Positions 25,902-33,544 of a DNA stretch of 54,761 nucleotides are shown here, in pieces. Origin of the DNA: Propionibacteriaceae bacterium UBA6238 (GTDB lineage: Bacteria > Actinomycetota > Actinomycetes > Propionibacteriales > Propionibacteriaceae); the NCBI GenBank assembly GCA_002441465.1, contig DJWE01000066.1:3129-57889 (forward strand), in the 5' to 3' direction. The position numbers and the translations under genes were made by a program. Each line of letters begins with the position of its first letter. The first letter of the stretch is position 1. The notes beneath the pieces were generated by a model. The model was not told the DNA's origin, did no database searches, and was given only the letters and a program-made list of their open reading frames with translations.

Positions 25902-25918
25902 TGCTGCGCCGATCCTGC

Positions 25919-27475
25919 CTACCGGTTGGTGATGGTGGTGAGGTCGAAGCTGAGGGTCGTGGCGTTCTGGGGAATGCCGGTGACGGTGGCCTTGGTGATC
26001 ACCAGGTTGGGCAGCGCGAACAGCCAGATCGCCGCGCACTGCTCGGCCAAGTAGTGGGCCGCAGCCTTCATCCCCTCGACGCCCTCATCCTCGGTGACCG
26101 CCTGGTCCGCAGCGTGGTACATCGAGGCGTACTTGGCGTCCCCGTAATGCCAGTAGTAGGTCTTGTCGGCGAACTTGCCGAGGTCGCGGGCCTCCACGTG
26201 CGCAACGATCGTCATGTCGTAGTCGCCCCTGGTGAACACCTCGTCGAGCCAGCGGGTGAAGTCGAGCTCCTCCGTGGTCACCTTCACCCCGATGTCCCGC
26301 AGCTGGCTGGCCACGAACTGGGCGGACTTCACCGCGTACGGGATCTCGGGGACGCGCAGCCGAAGGGTCAGGCCGTTGCCGTAGCCTGCGTCCTTCAGCA
26401 TGGCCTTGGCCTTTTCCGGGTCGTACGGGTAGAGCCCGGAGAGATCCTCGTACCACGGGTCGGTGGGCACGCTCATGGTGCCGATCAGCGTGCCCTGCCC
26501 GGCCCACACGGTGTCCAGCAGGTCCTTGCGGTTGATCGCCATGGTGAGCGCCTGCCGCACCTCGAGCTTGGACAGCGCCTTGCTGGAGTTGTTCAGGCCG
26601 AGCACGACCTCGCCGTTGGTGGTGCCGGTGATCGTCGTGTACTGGCTGGTGTCGGCGAACTGCGGCAGGGCGTCCGGAGCCTGCAGGTTCGAGATGACGT
26701 CGAGGTCGCCGCTGAGCATCGCAGCGTTCATCGCGTTCGGATCGCTGAAGTAGCGGAAGGTCACCTCGTCGAAGCGGGCGGGGTTGCCCCAGTAGTTGGT
26801 GTTGTCGTCGAGCACCACGCTGTCGCCCTGGATGTGGGACTTCACCTGGTAGGGCCCCGAGCCGGCGCTGGTCGTGCTCAGGTCGCCGGTGTAGCTGGGG
26901 TCGAGCATCATGCCGAGCGTCGAGGACATGTCGTAGAGCCACATCAACGAGGGGTGCAGCAGCGTGATCTCGACCTGGTGGGAATCGATGACGCTGGCCC
27001 CGGACACGACGGCGAGCTGGGCCTTCAGCGTCGGGGTGAGCGACGCGTCCGCCTTCAGCCGGTCGATGTTGGCGACCACCGCAGCCGCGTCCACGGGCGC
27101 GCCCGAGGCGAACTTCGCACCGGCGTTCAGGTGGAAGGTGTAGGTGAGCCGGTCCGGGCTGACCTCCCACGCCTGGGCGAGCAGCGGCTTGATGTCACCT
27201 CCGGAGTCGACCTTCACCAGCGTCTCGTACACGTTGTAGAGCAACACCTGCGGGATCGACGCGGCCGGGTTGTGCCACGGATCCATCGAAGCCGGCTCGA
27301 GCGTGGCGCCGACGGCCAGGGTGCGTTCGGGCTGGGATCCACTGTCACTGCCACTTGGGGTGGACGTCGACGGGCTACACGCGGCAAGGCCCAGAGCCAA
27401 CGCGAGGCCGAGCAGGACCGACACGGTCCTGACCGAACGGGAGCGGGGACGCCGGGACGAGGCGGCGTAGGTCAT
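25919..27475 (-). CDS. Peptide ABC transporter substrate-binding lipoprotein
   Basis: A 518-residue family 5 solute-binding protein. The N-terminus has a twin basic region, a hydrophobic stretch (VLLGLALALGLAAC) and a lipobox with Cys33, then a Ser/Thr/Pro linker, so it should be a lipoprotein on the outer face of the membrane. The first lobe starts ERTLAVGATLEPASMDPW. The ATG at 27475 is preceded by GGAGGGCAC. It is the first gene of the operon that continues through the two permeases, two ATPases and the ClC gene. Peptides are the usual ligands; nickel or opines are also possible for the family. Confidence 0.92.
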   Translation of the reverse strand: MTYAASSRRPRSRSVRTVSVLLGLALALGLAACSPSTSTPSGSDSGSQPERTLAVGATLEPASMDPWHNPAASIPQVLLYNVYETLVKVDSGGDIKPLLAQAWEVSPDRLTYTFHLNAGAKFASGAPVDAAAVVANIDRLKADASLTPTLKAQLAVVSGASVIDSHQVEITLLHPSLMWLYDMSSTLGMMLDPSYTGDLSTTSAGSGPYQVKSHIQGDSVVLDDNTNYWGNPARFDEVTFRYFSDPNAMNAAMLSGDLDVISNLQAPDALPQFADTSQYTTITGTTNGEVVLGLNNSSKALSKLEVRQALTMAINRKDLLDTVWAGQGTLIGTMSVPTDPWYEDLSGLYPYDPEKAKAMLKDAGYGNGLTLRLRVPEIPYAVKSAQFVASQLRDIGVKVTTEELDFTRWLDEVFTRGDYDMTIVAHVEARDLGKFADKTYYWHYGDAKYASMYHAADQAVTEDEGVEGMKAAAHYLAEQCAAIWLFALPNLVITKATVTGIPQNATTLSFDLTTITNR

Positions 27476-27566
27476 GTGCCCTCCACGTGGTTGGTTCCCC
27501 GCGACGCGAGGAGCGCCAAGAGTCTAGCGGAGCACCCGTGATCCTCGGCCGAGGCCACCACCGGAT

Positions 27567-27595
27567 TTGAGTCCTTCACCGGTCTCACCTAAGCT
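27567..27595 (+). promoter_or_regulatory. Promoter of the initiator tRNA gene
   Basis: TTGAGT at 27567-27572 (-35) and TAAGCT at 27590-27595 (-10) are separated by 17 bases. Transcription would start near 27602, five bases before the tRNA. Confidence 0.65.
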
Positions 27596-27606
27596 GTACA
27601 AGTCAA

Positions 27607-27680
27607 CGCGGGGTGGAGCAGCTCGGTAGCTCGCTGGGCTCATAACCCAGAGGTCATAGGTTCAAATCCTATCCCCGCTA
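27607..27680 (+). tRNA. Initiator tRNA-fMet(CAT), host of element 1
   Basis: The cloverleaf has acceptor CGCGGGG/CCCCGCT with a C1-T72 mismatch, D-arm GAGC/GCTC, anticodon arm CTGGG-CTCATAA-CCCAG and T-arm ATAGG-TTCAAAT-CCTAT. The unpaired first position and three G-C pairs below the loop are initiator features. From the anticodon stem onward, the gene is repeated at 34107-34145. The tRNA's present 3' end therefore comes from the integrated element. It differs from the displaced copy at two T-stem bases (27657 and 27671) that pair with each other, so the fold is kept. Confidence 0.95.
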
Positions 27681-27684
27681 CGAA
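27646..27684 (+). repeat. attL-type copy of the tRNA 3' end
   Basis: These 39 bases match 34107-34145 except at 27657 (T versus C) and 27671 (A versus G). They include the anticodon-stem 3' side, T-arm and acceptor 3' side of the functional tRNA. A weaker match extends into the anticodon loop. Confidence 0.88.
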
Positions 27685-27721
27685 AAGTGGCCCTGACTAG
27701 CAGTTACAGTCAGGGCCACTT
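27685..27721 (+). terminator. Element-borne terminator downstream of tRNA-fMet
   Basis: A perfect 14-base stem, AAGTGGCCCTGACT (27685-27698) with its complement at 27708-27721, and a 9-base loop starts four bases after the tRNA. It stands where the native terminator stood before integration; the native one is now at 34149-34194. It may also end integrase transcription from the other side. Confidence 0.85.
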
Positions 27722-27735
27722 GGCTTCTCTAGGGT

Positions 27736-27755
27736 CATTCGCAACTTATTCGCAA
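27736..27755. promoter_or_regulatory. Arm-type integrase sites, left end
   Basis: ATTCGCAAC at 27737-27745 and ATTCGCAA at 27748-27755 are direct repeats with an 11-base period, about one helical turn. The 18-mer CATTCGCAACTTATTCGC (27736-27753) recurs exactly at 33977-33994 inside the right end, as expected of integrase arm sites. Confidence 0.65.
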
Positions 27756-27779
27756 AGAATCGCTCCGAAGTGGCCCACC

Positions 27780-28979
27780 TCACACGGCACGGAGGGTTGC
27801 ACGGCGGTCACTCGGCAGCACCATCACCGCAGCGGCCCGGGTCGGTGCGACTCGCCGCCCGAGGTAGCCAGCGGTCACGTTCGTGTCGGCGTGTCCAAGC
27901 TGGTTCGCAATCTCTGCGAGGCTTGCGCCGCTCTCGTCCATCCATGACGCGACAGTGCGCCGGAAGGTGTGCGTCCCTGCCCAGGGCACTCCCGCCGTAG
28001 CGAAGACGCGCCGCATGGCCTTGCCTACGTTGTTGCGGTCGCGAGGTTGCCCCAGCTTCGACGTGAAGTAGGTGACCCCGAAGACCAGGCCGGTTGTCCC
28101 GTGAAGCTCTCCGCGACGCCGCAGCGTCTCCACGAGGTCATCACTCAGCGGCAGCACGCGGTCAGCCTCGCGGGTCTTGGTGCCTCGCACACGAACCGTC
28201 TTGCCGTTGAGGTCCACGTCCGACCATGCGGTGCAGTGCAGCGCCTCGCTCAGCCGGGCGCCAGTGCCGAACAGAAAGTGCGCGAGGTCGCCCACGTCAG
28301 CCTTGGCAGCCTCGGCAGCTCCGAGCACGTGCCCAACCTCGGCGGCAGTGAATGCCCGCCCGGTGTCAAGATGACGTTTCCCGCAGTCCATGTCGCACTC
28401 GGGGTCGGTGCAGTGGCGGTCCCCCACGCTCCCAGGCTTGGCGCCGGGCGTCTTTGCCCGAGGCATCACGGACGCCGGGATAGCTCCCGTGCGCTCGGCA
28501 AGCGCGAGGACGCCAGACAACACCTTGCGACTCTGCCTCGCGGCAGTCTCACCCCGACTGTCAGCGATGCCACGTAGCCATGCCTCGATCCGAGCCACGT
28601 CGTTGGCCTCGGCCACAGTGAGCGCGGACAGCACGCCCTCATTGATGCTGGTCTGGACGTACCCGCGATACGCCCGCATGGTGGCCTCGGCGTGCCGCTC
28701 ACGTTCCTTCGAGTCGAGCCAGATTGCCGCAGCCCTCGGCAGCTTCGTGGACTGGTTGAGTACCTCGTCCCCGCCTTGGTACTCGTCGCGCGCCTTGTTC
28801 ACCTTCGCAGCCAGTGCCCGCCGGGCCGCAGCCTCAGTCTTGCCGCTGGCCGTGACCTCCTGCCGCTTGCCGTGCCCATCCACGTAGCGGCTCCGTGCCT
28901 GCACCATGCCGTGCAGGGTCGGATGCGGACAGAACTTGATCGTCGCCAAGGTGAACGGCGGCATCTTCGGTCGAGCCAT
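27780..28979 (-). CDS. int: Tyrosine integrase of element 1
   Basis: A 399-residue tyrosine recombinase. An N-terminal arm-binding region (about 1-75) is followed by a SAM-like core-binding domain (about 80-175) and the catalytic domain. Catalytic residues are R in GTGARLSEAL, H-x-x-R in HTFRRTVA, the later H in LGHAD and the nucleophile Y in TAGYLGR. An odd Cys/His-rich insert (HCTDPECDMDCGKRH) sits between the core-binding and catalytic domains. ATG at 28979 follows AGGAACCCCGCA. The gene lies 100 bases from the tRNA end, and a GTTGTGAAT site at 29037-29045 near its promoter suggests self-regulation. Confidence 0.93.
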   Translation of the reverse strand: MARPKMPPFTLATIKFCPHPTLHGMVQARSRYVDGHGKRQEVTASGKTEAAARRALAAKVNKARDEYQGGDEVLNQSTKLPRAAAIWLDSKERERHAEATMRAYRGYVQTSINEGVLSALTVAEANDVARIEAWLRGIADSRGETAARQSRKVLSGVLALAERTGAIPASVMPRAKTPGAKPGSVGDRHCTDPECDMDCGKRHLDTGRAFTAAEVGHVLGAAEAAKADVGDLAHFLFGTGARLSEALHCTAWSDVDLNGKTVRVRGTKTREADRVLPLSDDLVETLRRRGELHGTTGLVFGVTYFTSKLGQPRDRNNVGKAMRRVFATAGVPWAGTHTFRRTVASWMDESGASLAEIANQLGHADTNVTAGYLGRRVAPTRAAAVMVLPSDRRATLRAV

Positions 28980-29036
28980 TGCGGGGTTCCTGTCAAGTCG
29001 AGCACGGGTAGTTCGATGCCGAACCTAGCACAGTTA

Positions 29037-29045
29037 GTTGTGAAT
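29037..29045. promoter_or_regulatory. Arm-like half site before int
   Basis: GTTGTGAAT is the complement of ATTCACAAC, one base from the arm site ATTCGCAAC. An identical 9-mer lies at 34002-34010 beside the right arm site. It is in the 192-base gap upstream of int, which also has TTCAAGTGTTCA near 29057. Confidence 0.4.
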
Positions 29046-29171
29046 GGGTAGCAATGTTCAAGTGTTCAGGGTGGGGGGGTATGACCCCGCGCGCGCTCTC
29101 GTCCTACCCACGGTGTTAAGCCGTTCGCCATGTGCCACTGATCCAAGGTCGATGGGGGTAAACCCCCGGCG

Positions 29172-29711
29172 TCACGACAGTTGACCCAGATACTCCCTCA
29201 TGGCGTCCATAAGCTGCCCGACTCCGGAGCGAACAGCGGCAATGCGAGGCTCCTGCACCGCTCCGTGATAGGACGCGGCCACCAGATCGTCCAAGGCCCG
29301 CGTCAGACTCGTTGCGCACCTAGAGACTTCGAAGTCTGGGTTGAAGCGAGCAACGGCCAATGGCTCGGATAGTGCAATGCGCACGGTATCCAGGGTTCCG
29401 CCATCCGACTCGTTCAGCAGCGTCATCGCCATCTCCAGCTGATTGAGGAGACCGCCCAAGCGCGCAAACTCCTTCGCAGCGCTCCGCCTGCGTTCAGCGA
29501 GCCGAGCTTCGTACACCTCGCGCTCCCGCAACTCGGCCTTGTGGTTCCGAGCCGCTAGACGCTCCGCCGCCCCCGCGACACGATCGGCCTTCCGCTCATC
29601 CGCGGTCGCAGCAAGCTCAGTTGCTCGGATCTTCGCTGTCTGTCGATTGTTCAGCCAAGTAACCGCAGCCGCAATCACGACGCCGACAATCACCTGAAGG
29701 AGAGCTTCCAT
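29172..29711 (-). CDS. Hypothetical protein with N-terminal membrane anchor and coiled coil
   Basis: A 179-residue protein. Residues 4-21 (LLQVIVGVVIAAAVTWLN) form one hydrophobic helix. A long charged segment rich in Arg, Glu and Ala (about 22-85) looks like a coiled coil, and a C-terminal helical domain follows. ATG at 29711 is preceded by GGAG. This layout resembles small spanin- or MCP-like anchored proteins of phage elements, but no family is recognised. It is the last gene of the leftward run before int and could be an accessory or immunity gene of the element. Confidence 0.65.
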   Translation of the reverse strand: MEALLQVIVGVVIAAAVTWLNNRQTAKIRATELAATADERKADRVAGAAERLAARNHKAELREREVYEARLAERRRSAAKEFARLGGLLNQLEMAMTLLNESDGGTLDTVRIALSEPLAVARFNPDFEVSRCATSLTRALDDLVAASYHGAVQEPRIAAVRSGVGQLMDAMREYLGQLS

Positions 29712-29807
29712 GCTCTAGATCATGCACTCTGGAGCGCGCAGCCGCCGGAAGCCACGCAACCGCTCAACCCGTGAGGTGAACCCCCACGAGCTGAGCGGTT
29801 GGCTTGC

Positions 29808-30320
29808 CTATTGCACGATCACGAACGCTCCGGGAACCCCGAGGTCGATATGCGGTCGGTTCTTCGAGTTGAGTACCGGCGTGGTGATCCTCAGGTGCGA
29901 CGGTTCGATGCACGCCCGGTTGTGGCAGAGGTGGTCAACGGTCATCCCGGCTGGGATCGGTCCCCGTAGTAGCGTCCACGCCAGCCGGTGCACCTTCCAG
30001 GGCAGGCCAAGGGCGTAGATGCGTCCGTAACCGTTCTCAAGCGCTCCCCCTCCCCAAACCATGCACCCGGTGTTCTCGTCCCGCTGAGCGCCCGTCCAGA
30101 GCCGTTGCAGCGCCCTCTGCGCGGGCGTAGGTCGAGCCTCGCGGCGTCGCCGTGTCTGGCGCTCAGTGCCAGCCCGGATCGCCTCCGGGTGAGCCTGAGC
30201 CCACGCCTTGGCGTAGCCGCGTCGGCACGCTCGACACTGCCAGCGCTTCCCGTCGTGGTACGACTCAGCGAGGTCATGCCCGCGCTTGCACGGAGTCGTT
30301 CGGACGCGCTCTACGGTCAC
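29808..30320 (-). CDS. HNH endonuclease with zinc-ribbon
   Basis: A 170-residue protein. The N-terminus has a CxxxH…CxxC-type zinc ribbon (CKRGHDL then CRACRR). The C-terminal half carries an HNH_3-like nuclease: VHRLAW, then the core MTVDHLCHNRACIEPSHLRI containing His, Asn and His in the expected order, followed by NSKNRPH. Such nucleases in phages and satellites assist packaging or act as homing enzymes; which applies here cannot be told. GTG at 30320 overlaps the stop of the 54-residue gene, so it belongs to the same operon. No intron or intein is visible nearby, which argues against a free-standing homing gene. Confidence 0.82.
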   Translation of the reverse strand: MTVERVRTTPCKRGHDLAESYHDGKRWQCRACRRGYAKAWAQAHPEAIRAGTERQTRRRREARPTPAQRALQRLWTGAQRDENTGCMVWGGGALENGYGRIYALGLPWKVHRLAWTLLRGPIPAGMTVDHLCHNRACIEPSHLRITTPVLNSKNRPHIDLGVPGAFVIVQ

Positions 30321-30481
30321 TCGCTGTCTCGCGCGGCGGCGAGGATCTCCGCGATCAGTTCTTGGACCCGGTTGGGCCTGCCGAATGCACGAGTGGCACG
30401 CCGGGGCAGCGGCTGAACCACCTTCCCCACGCCACGCCCTGCGCGGGCGGCGGCGATGGCGTCCTGAATCGGGTTGCTCAT
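30317..30481 (-). CDS. Small hypothetical protein (54 aa)
   Basis: A 54-residue protein beginning MSNPIQDAIAAARAGRGVGK and ending in a helical ELIAEILAAARDSE. ATG at 30481 overlaps the stop of the preceding 374-residue gene, and its own stop overlaps the HNH start, so it sits inside a tight operon and is very likely translated. It is basic in the middle (PLPRRATRAFGRPNR). Position next to an HNH gene is reminiscent of small phage packaging or DNA-binding proteins, but there is no recognisable motif. Confidence 0.65.
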   Translation of the reverse strand: MSNPIQDAIAAARAGRGVGKVVQPLPRRATRAFGRPNRVQELIAEILAAARDSE

Positions 30482-31602
30482 TCGGCGCCCTCCCCGTCGT
30501 AGTCGTCGGCGTCGAACTCCTCAACCTCATCCGGCTCGAAGTCCTCGCGGTAGGCGATGGTCACCCTGGCGAAGACCGGCAGACCCATGTAGGCGGACGT
30601 GTCGAACCCCTTGGGGTTCATCATCACCTTGTGGATTCGACCCAGCCCGGTAATGAACCCGGACAGGTCTTTCAGCGCGGCCCGTGCGGCATCCTCTGCA
30701 GCCGGCCAACTCAGCGGGGAACCCTCGGCAGGTCGGGCGATCACGGCGAGCGTGAAGTCTTGCCACAAGGTGCCGTCCTCGTGCCGGACGGGCTGAGTGG
30801 CGTTCCCGGTCAGGGCGTTGTACTCGATCAGCGGCAGCGTTCCACCCATTCGGGCCTTGTGGTAGTGGCTCAGCGCGTGACCGATGACGGAGCGCAGCGC
30901 ATCCATACCTCCGGGCATGGGGGGCATCTTCCCCGGGTGGATCGCCGTGAGCCTCGGCGTCGGACCGAACCCGGCAGAGGCGCCCTTGCGGAGAGTGACC
31001 GTCATGCGATTCACCCACACACCCCCCTGCTGAGCCTGTGCGCCCATCACCACTGTCGGGTTGAGCCAGCCGGAGTCCTCCAAGTGGCTTGCGAGAGTGC
31101 GCGCCGTGGGGAGCTGGATCAGCTTCGTGTCGGCAGCCAAGGTAACCTCAGCGGTTCCTGCAATCCAGCCATCCCCGAGATGTTCCGTCGGGCGGGACTG
31201 GACCACGTAGGCAGCAGGAAGGGTCTTCTTGGGAAAGGTCTTCGGCAGAGCTGAGGTCACGGTCAGGCTCGCGCCGTCCAGCAGGGGCGCCAGCTCATAG
31301 GCCACGGCTTCGGCCACGTCGAGATCGCGGACGCGGGCTGCCCGCTCAACGGTGTTTTGCTTGCTCTCCGCGGACTTCACCAGGAGTTCGGTCATCTCGG
31401 CCTTGGCCTTGGCGGTCGCGAAGTCGAGCGGCTGGATCGAATCGTCCCCGTGGAGAAGTTTCGAGGTCAAAGCCTGCACGTCGGTAGAGGCGGTCGCGGC
31501 GAGCTTGCGGCGTTCCCGGAGCGCCCGGGTTGCCTCTCGCAGGTCTTCGCGGTTCTGGTCGATCCGCTCGAAGCTAGCGGGGTCGTAGTTCAGTTCGGTC
31601 AT
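30478..31602 (-). CDS. Hypothetical element protein (374 aa)
   Basis: A 374-residue protein with a charged helical N-terminus (FERIDQNREDLREATRALRE, about 10-35), a mixed alpha/beta central part and a very acidic tail (EDFEPDEVEEFDADDYDGEG). No membrane span, signal peptide or catalytic motif is apparent. ATG at 31602 follows a purine-rich AAGGAAT. The acidic tail resembles DNA-mimic or SSB-like tails that bind partner proteins. Since it is the largest non-integrase gene of the element and sits between the winged-helix genes and HNH, a replication, packaging or interference role is possible. I do not recognise the family. Confidence 0.7.
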   Translation of the reverse strand: MTELNYDPASFERIDQNREDLREATRALRERRKLAATASTDVQALTSKLLHGDDSIQPLDFATAKAKAEMTELLVKSAESKQNTVERAARVRDLDVAEAVAYELAPLLDGASLTVTSALPKTFPKKTLPAAYVVQSRPTEHLGDGWIAGTAEVTLAADTKLIQLPTARTLASHLEDSGWLNPTVVMGAQAQQGGVWVNRMTVTLRKGASAGFGPTPRLTAIHPGKMPPMPGGMDALRSVIGHALSHYHKARMGGTLPLIEYNALTGNATQPVRHEDGTLWQDFTLAVIARPAEGSPLSWPAAEDAARAALKDLSGFITGLGRIHKVMMNPKGFDTSAYMGLPVFARVTIAYREDFEPDEVEEFDADDYDGEGAE

Positions 31603-31751
31603 GCGTGATTCCTTTCGTTGTTGTGGATCAGTGAGTCATGGGCCGCGGTGAGGTAACCCCAGCCCTCCGGGCCGCAGGTCCGAGCACCAAGGCCGGTTAC
31701 TCGTGGAAACGGGAGATTGGCGAGGGCGCCGGGAAAGGCAGTAGAGCGCCG
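31603..31751. other. Short gap between operon blocks of element 1
   Basis: About 150 bases between the 192-residue gene and the 374-residue gene. It holds the ribosome site of the latter and no clear hairpin or promoter. Confidence 0.4.
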
Positions 31752-32330
31752 TCAGGCTGAGGAGTGAACTCCGTCATGGCCTCCGACCAGGGCACACCTG
31801 TGCCCATCTGGTGCAGCCTCCCCACACCGTGGTTCCGTGGAAACCTCGGCGTTCCATCGCTCCCGGCCATCCTTAACGGTTCCGGGAGAGGACTCTCTAG
31901 TAGATGAAGAAGTAGATGGAGTAGTAGAAGGTGGGAAGCTACTTCCCAAATAGGTGTCGTCAGTTGCGCTAATGGATGCACCAGTTTCGCGAATCGGACC
32001 GTCTGACGGCGTGCCCATTTGGGAAGCAGCTTCCCCAATCGGAGGCGACCCCAAGCGGAACCAGAAGTCTTTGCCCCTTGTCCTCCCGGCGACGTTGGCG
32101 AAGTACCGCACCACGTGGGGCCGCTGGAGGATCGCCCCAGCGGTTCGCCTCGACACCTTGGCGTCCTCAGCTACCCCGGCGATGGACATGCGAACCCTGC
32201 CCGTGCGCTTGTCGGCGCGGAGGGATGCAGCCACGAGGACAGCGAACTCAGCGGTCGAGAGGTTGGAGTCGTCGCGCATCTGGCGCTGAGTCCCCAGCAC
32301 GTCGAACCCGCTCCGGCGGTCAGTCGGCAT
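31752..32330 (-). CDS. Winged-helix, replication-like protein of element 1
   Basis: A 192-residue protein. The N-terminal half (about 20-95: SNLSTAEFAVLVAASLRADK, then MSIAGVAEDAKVSRRTAGAI) is a winged helix of the type found in phage and plasmid replication initiators. A low-complexity Ser/Thr/Pro linker follows, then a C-terminal CG-x7-RC-x4-GH-x3-H motif that may bind metal. ATG at 32330 overlaps the previous gene by 11 bases. Its DNA contains two facing palindromes and a purine-rich repeat (31900-32036), as if an origin lay inside the gene. The replication role is inferred. Confidence 0.65.
   Translation of the reverse strand: MPTDRRSGFDVLGTQRQMRDDSNLSTAEFAVLVAASLRADKRTGRVRMSIAGVAEDAKVSRRTAGAILQRPHVVRYFANVAGRTRGKDFWFRLGSPPIGEAASQMGTPSDGPIRETGASISATDDTYLGSSFPPSTTPSTSSSTRESSPGTVKDGRERWNAEVSTEPRCGEAAPDGHRCALVGGHDGVHSSA
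31928..32038. repeat. Facing palindromes inside the winged-helix gene
   Basis: GGGAAGCTACTTCCC (31933-31947) and GGGAAGCAGCTTCCC (32021-32035) differ at two central bases. Including flanks, the two are inverted copies of about 22 bases with few mismatches, starting 88 bases apart. A purine-rich stretch with repeated AGTAGATG units precedes them at about 31899-31930. They could be initiator-binding sites or an operator. Confidence 0.6.
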
Positions 32331-32697
32331 GGCTCGTCTCTGCACCACTGGTGAGCTTCTCGCGAAGCTCATCCAGGTCAAGCCAACCCGTGGGCTCAGG
32401 CTTCGCTGTCGCAGGCCCTGAGAGGCTCACCAGGCGCCACGCCCGAGCCATCCCTAGCTCGCGGTTGGCCTCTCGCTCCAAGGCCACGCGACTGGCACTC
32501 ACGAGCGTCCGCCACGCATCTGATGCACGCCTCGACGTGAGCCCTGCCTGTCGGGCGAATGAGGCTCGCATCCGGTGCTGGCTGAGGACGAGGACGCCCC
32601 GCTCGTCAGCGATGGCGGCAAGCGCCGTCCCGAGGCGGCGCACGTCCGGCCTGAACTCCGCGAGGCCATCCACAAAGTCTCCAGGATCGAAGCTCAT
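32320..32697 (-). CDS. Hypothetical helical DNA-binding-like protein (125 aa)
   Basis: A 125-residue protein beginning MSFDPGDFVDGLAEFRPDVR. The central part (ALAAIADERGVLVLSQHRMRASFARQAGLTSRRASDAWRTLVSASRVAL) reads like a winged-helix fold with a recognition helix around LTSRRASDAW. ATG at 32697 overlaps the stop of the gene before it, and its own stop overlaps the winged-helix gene after it. It is the second of three overlapping small genes following the excisionase. Function unknown; a role in replication or copy control is plausible from context only. Confidence 0.65.
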   Translation of the reverse strand: MSFDPGDFVDGLAEFRPDVRRLGTALAAIADERGVLVLSQHRMRASFARQAGLTSRRASDAWRTLVSASRVALEREANRELGMARAWRLVSLSGPATAKPEPTGWLDLDELREKLTSGAETSHAD

Positions 32698-33131
32698 GCG
32701 ACCTGCTCCAAGCGTCGCTCGGCCAGATACTCCAGGGCGTCCATTGACCTGTAGGCGCCGGTGTCGGCGTTGTACCTCGTGATGGTCGGAAGCGGCTTGT
32801 CCTCGATGAACCTCGACGCCCTCGGCACGTATCGCAGCACGATCACGCTCGGCACCCCGGGCCTACCGGCCCGCAAGGTCTTGATCCTCTCCGACTGCCT
32901 CAGCACCGACAGCGCGCGCTCAGCCTCAAGTTTGGGCACGCCCTGCTCTGCCGCACGGGCCAGCAGATAGCGCATCGCGTGCTGGCTGTGCCCACACTCC
33001 CCGGCAGCCTCGGCCAGAATCCCGGCCACGACGCACAACGCCTCAGTGTCGGCGCCGACGCTATCCAGCCAGCTACCCCGGTCGAACCGGGGATTGGGTC
33101 GGAACCCGTGCTCGCAGAGGTCGTCGCTCAC
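32694..33131 (-). CDS. Hypothetical element protein (145 aa)
   Basis: A 145-residue protein starting VSDDLCEHGFRPNPRFDRGS. The middle contains a helical segment followed by LLARAAEQGVPKLEAERALSVLRQSERIKTLRAGRPGVPSVIVLRY, which looks like a winged helix with a beta-hairpin. GTG at 33131 was chosen because it overlaps the excisionase stop (GTGA), matching the coupling in the rest of this operon; a start nine codons upstream would lie inside the excisionase gene. No family recognised. Confidence 0.65.
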   Translation of the reverse strand: MSDDLCEHGFRPNPRFDRGSWLDSVGADTEALCVVAGILAEAAGECGHSQHAMRYLLARAAEQGVPKLEAERALSVLRQSERIKTLRAGRPGVPSVIVLRYVPRASRFIEDKPLPTITRYNADTGAYRSMDALEYLAERRLEQVA

Positions 33132-33307
33132 GCGGCAACGCTCCCGGACTCGATCCACGCCACGAGGTCGGCATAGCGATACCGGATGAGGCCGTTGGGC
33201 AGCTTCAGGTAGGCGGGCGGCAGCCCGAGGGCGCGCCGGTTCGCGAGCGTGGAGGTCGCCATCCCGGCGACGTGCCCAGCTTGGGCGGGGTTGAGGTATT
33301 CATGCAT
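33128..33307 (-). CDS. xis: Predicted excisionase (AlpA/HTH_17 type)
   Basis: A 59-residue protein starting MHEYLNPAQAGHVAGMATST. It has the MerR-like helix-turn-helix of AlpA-type excisionases: LNPAQAGHVAGMATSTLANRR followed by a wing, LIRYRYADLVAWIES. Proteins of this kind bend DNA at att sites and steer integrase toward excision. It opens the leftward operon, is coupled to the next gene by GTGA, and would partner the integrase at the other end of the element. A transcription-factor role is also possible. An ATG one codon later is another start. Confidence 0.82.
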   Translation of the reverse strand: MHEYLNPAQAGHVAGMATSTLANRRALGLPPAYLKLPNGLIRYRYADLVAWIESGSVAA

Positions 33308-33544
33308 GGCGGGAATCCCCTCTCAGGGGTTGCGGGTCGTCGCGAGGGCGCGCCTCATCCGGCGCGAACGTCTCGCGTTGTGACTAGATTCGGCGGCGCG
33401 GAAGGTCAGGCGGTTCCCCTGAAACCCGGCGCCCTCGCCAACGGGACTCCGCAGCCTGCTATCGGTGCTCGCGGCCATCCCCTCGGGCTGACTCGGTGAG
33501 CCTTGCATACCAACGGGCAGGCGTAAAGGTTGGTGTCGCGCGTG

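Noticed and set aside
30527..31018. Alternative minus-strand frame within the 374-residue gene
   Set aside because: It is Arg/Pro/Ala-rich and lies wholly inside a gene coupled on its downstream side to another by a stop/start overlap.
31697..32038. Minus-strand frame rich in Leu/His overlapping the winged-helix gene
   Set aside because: The repeated leucines come from the purine-rich DNA repeat read in another frame; the winged-helix frame fits the overlapping operon better.
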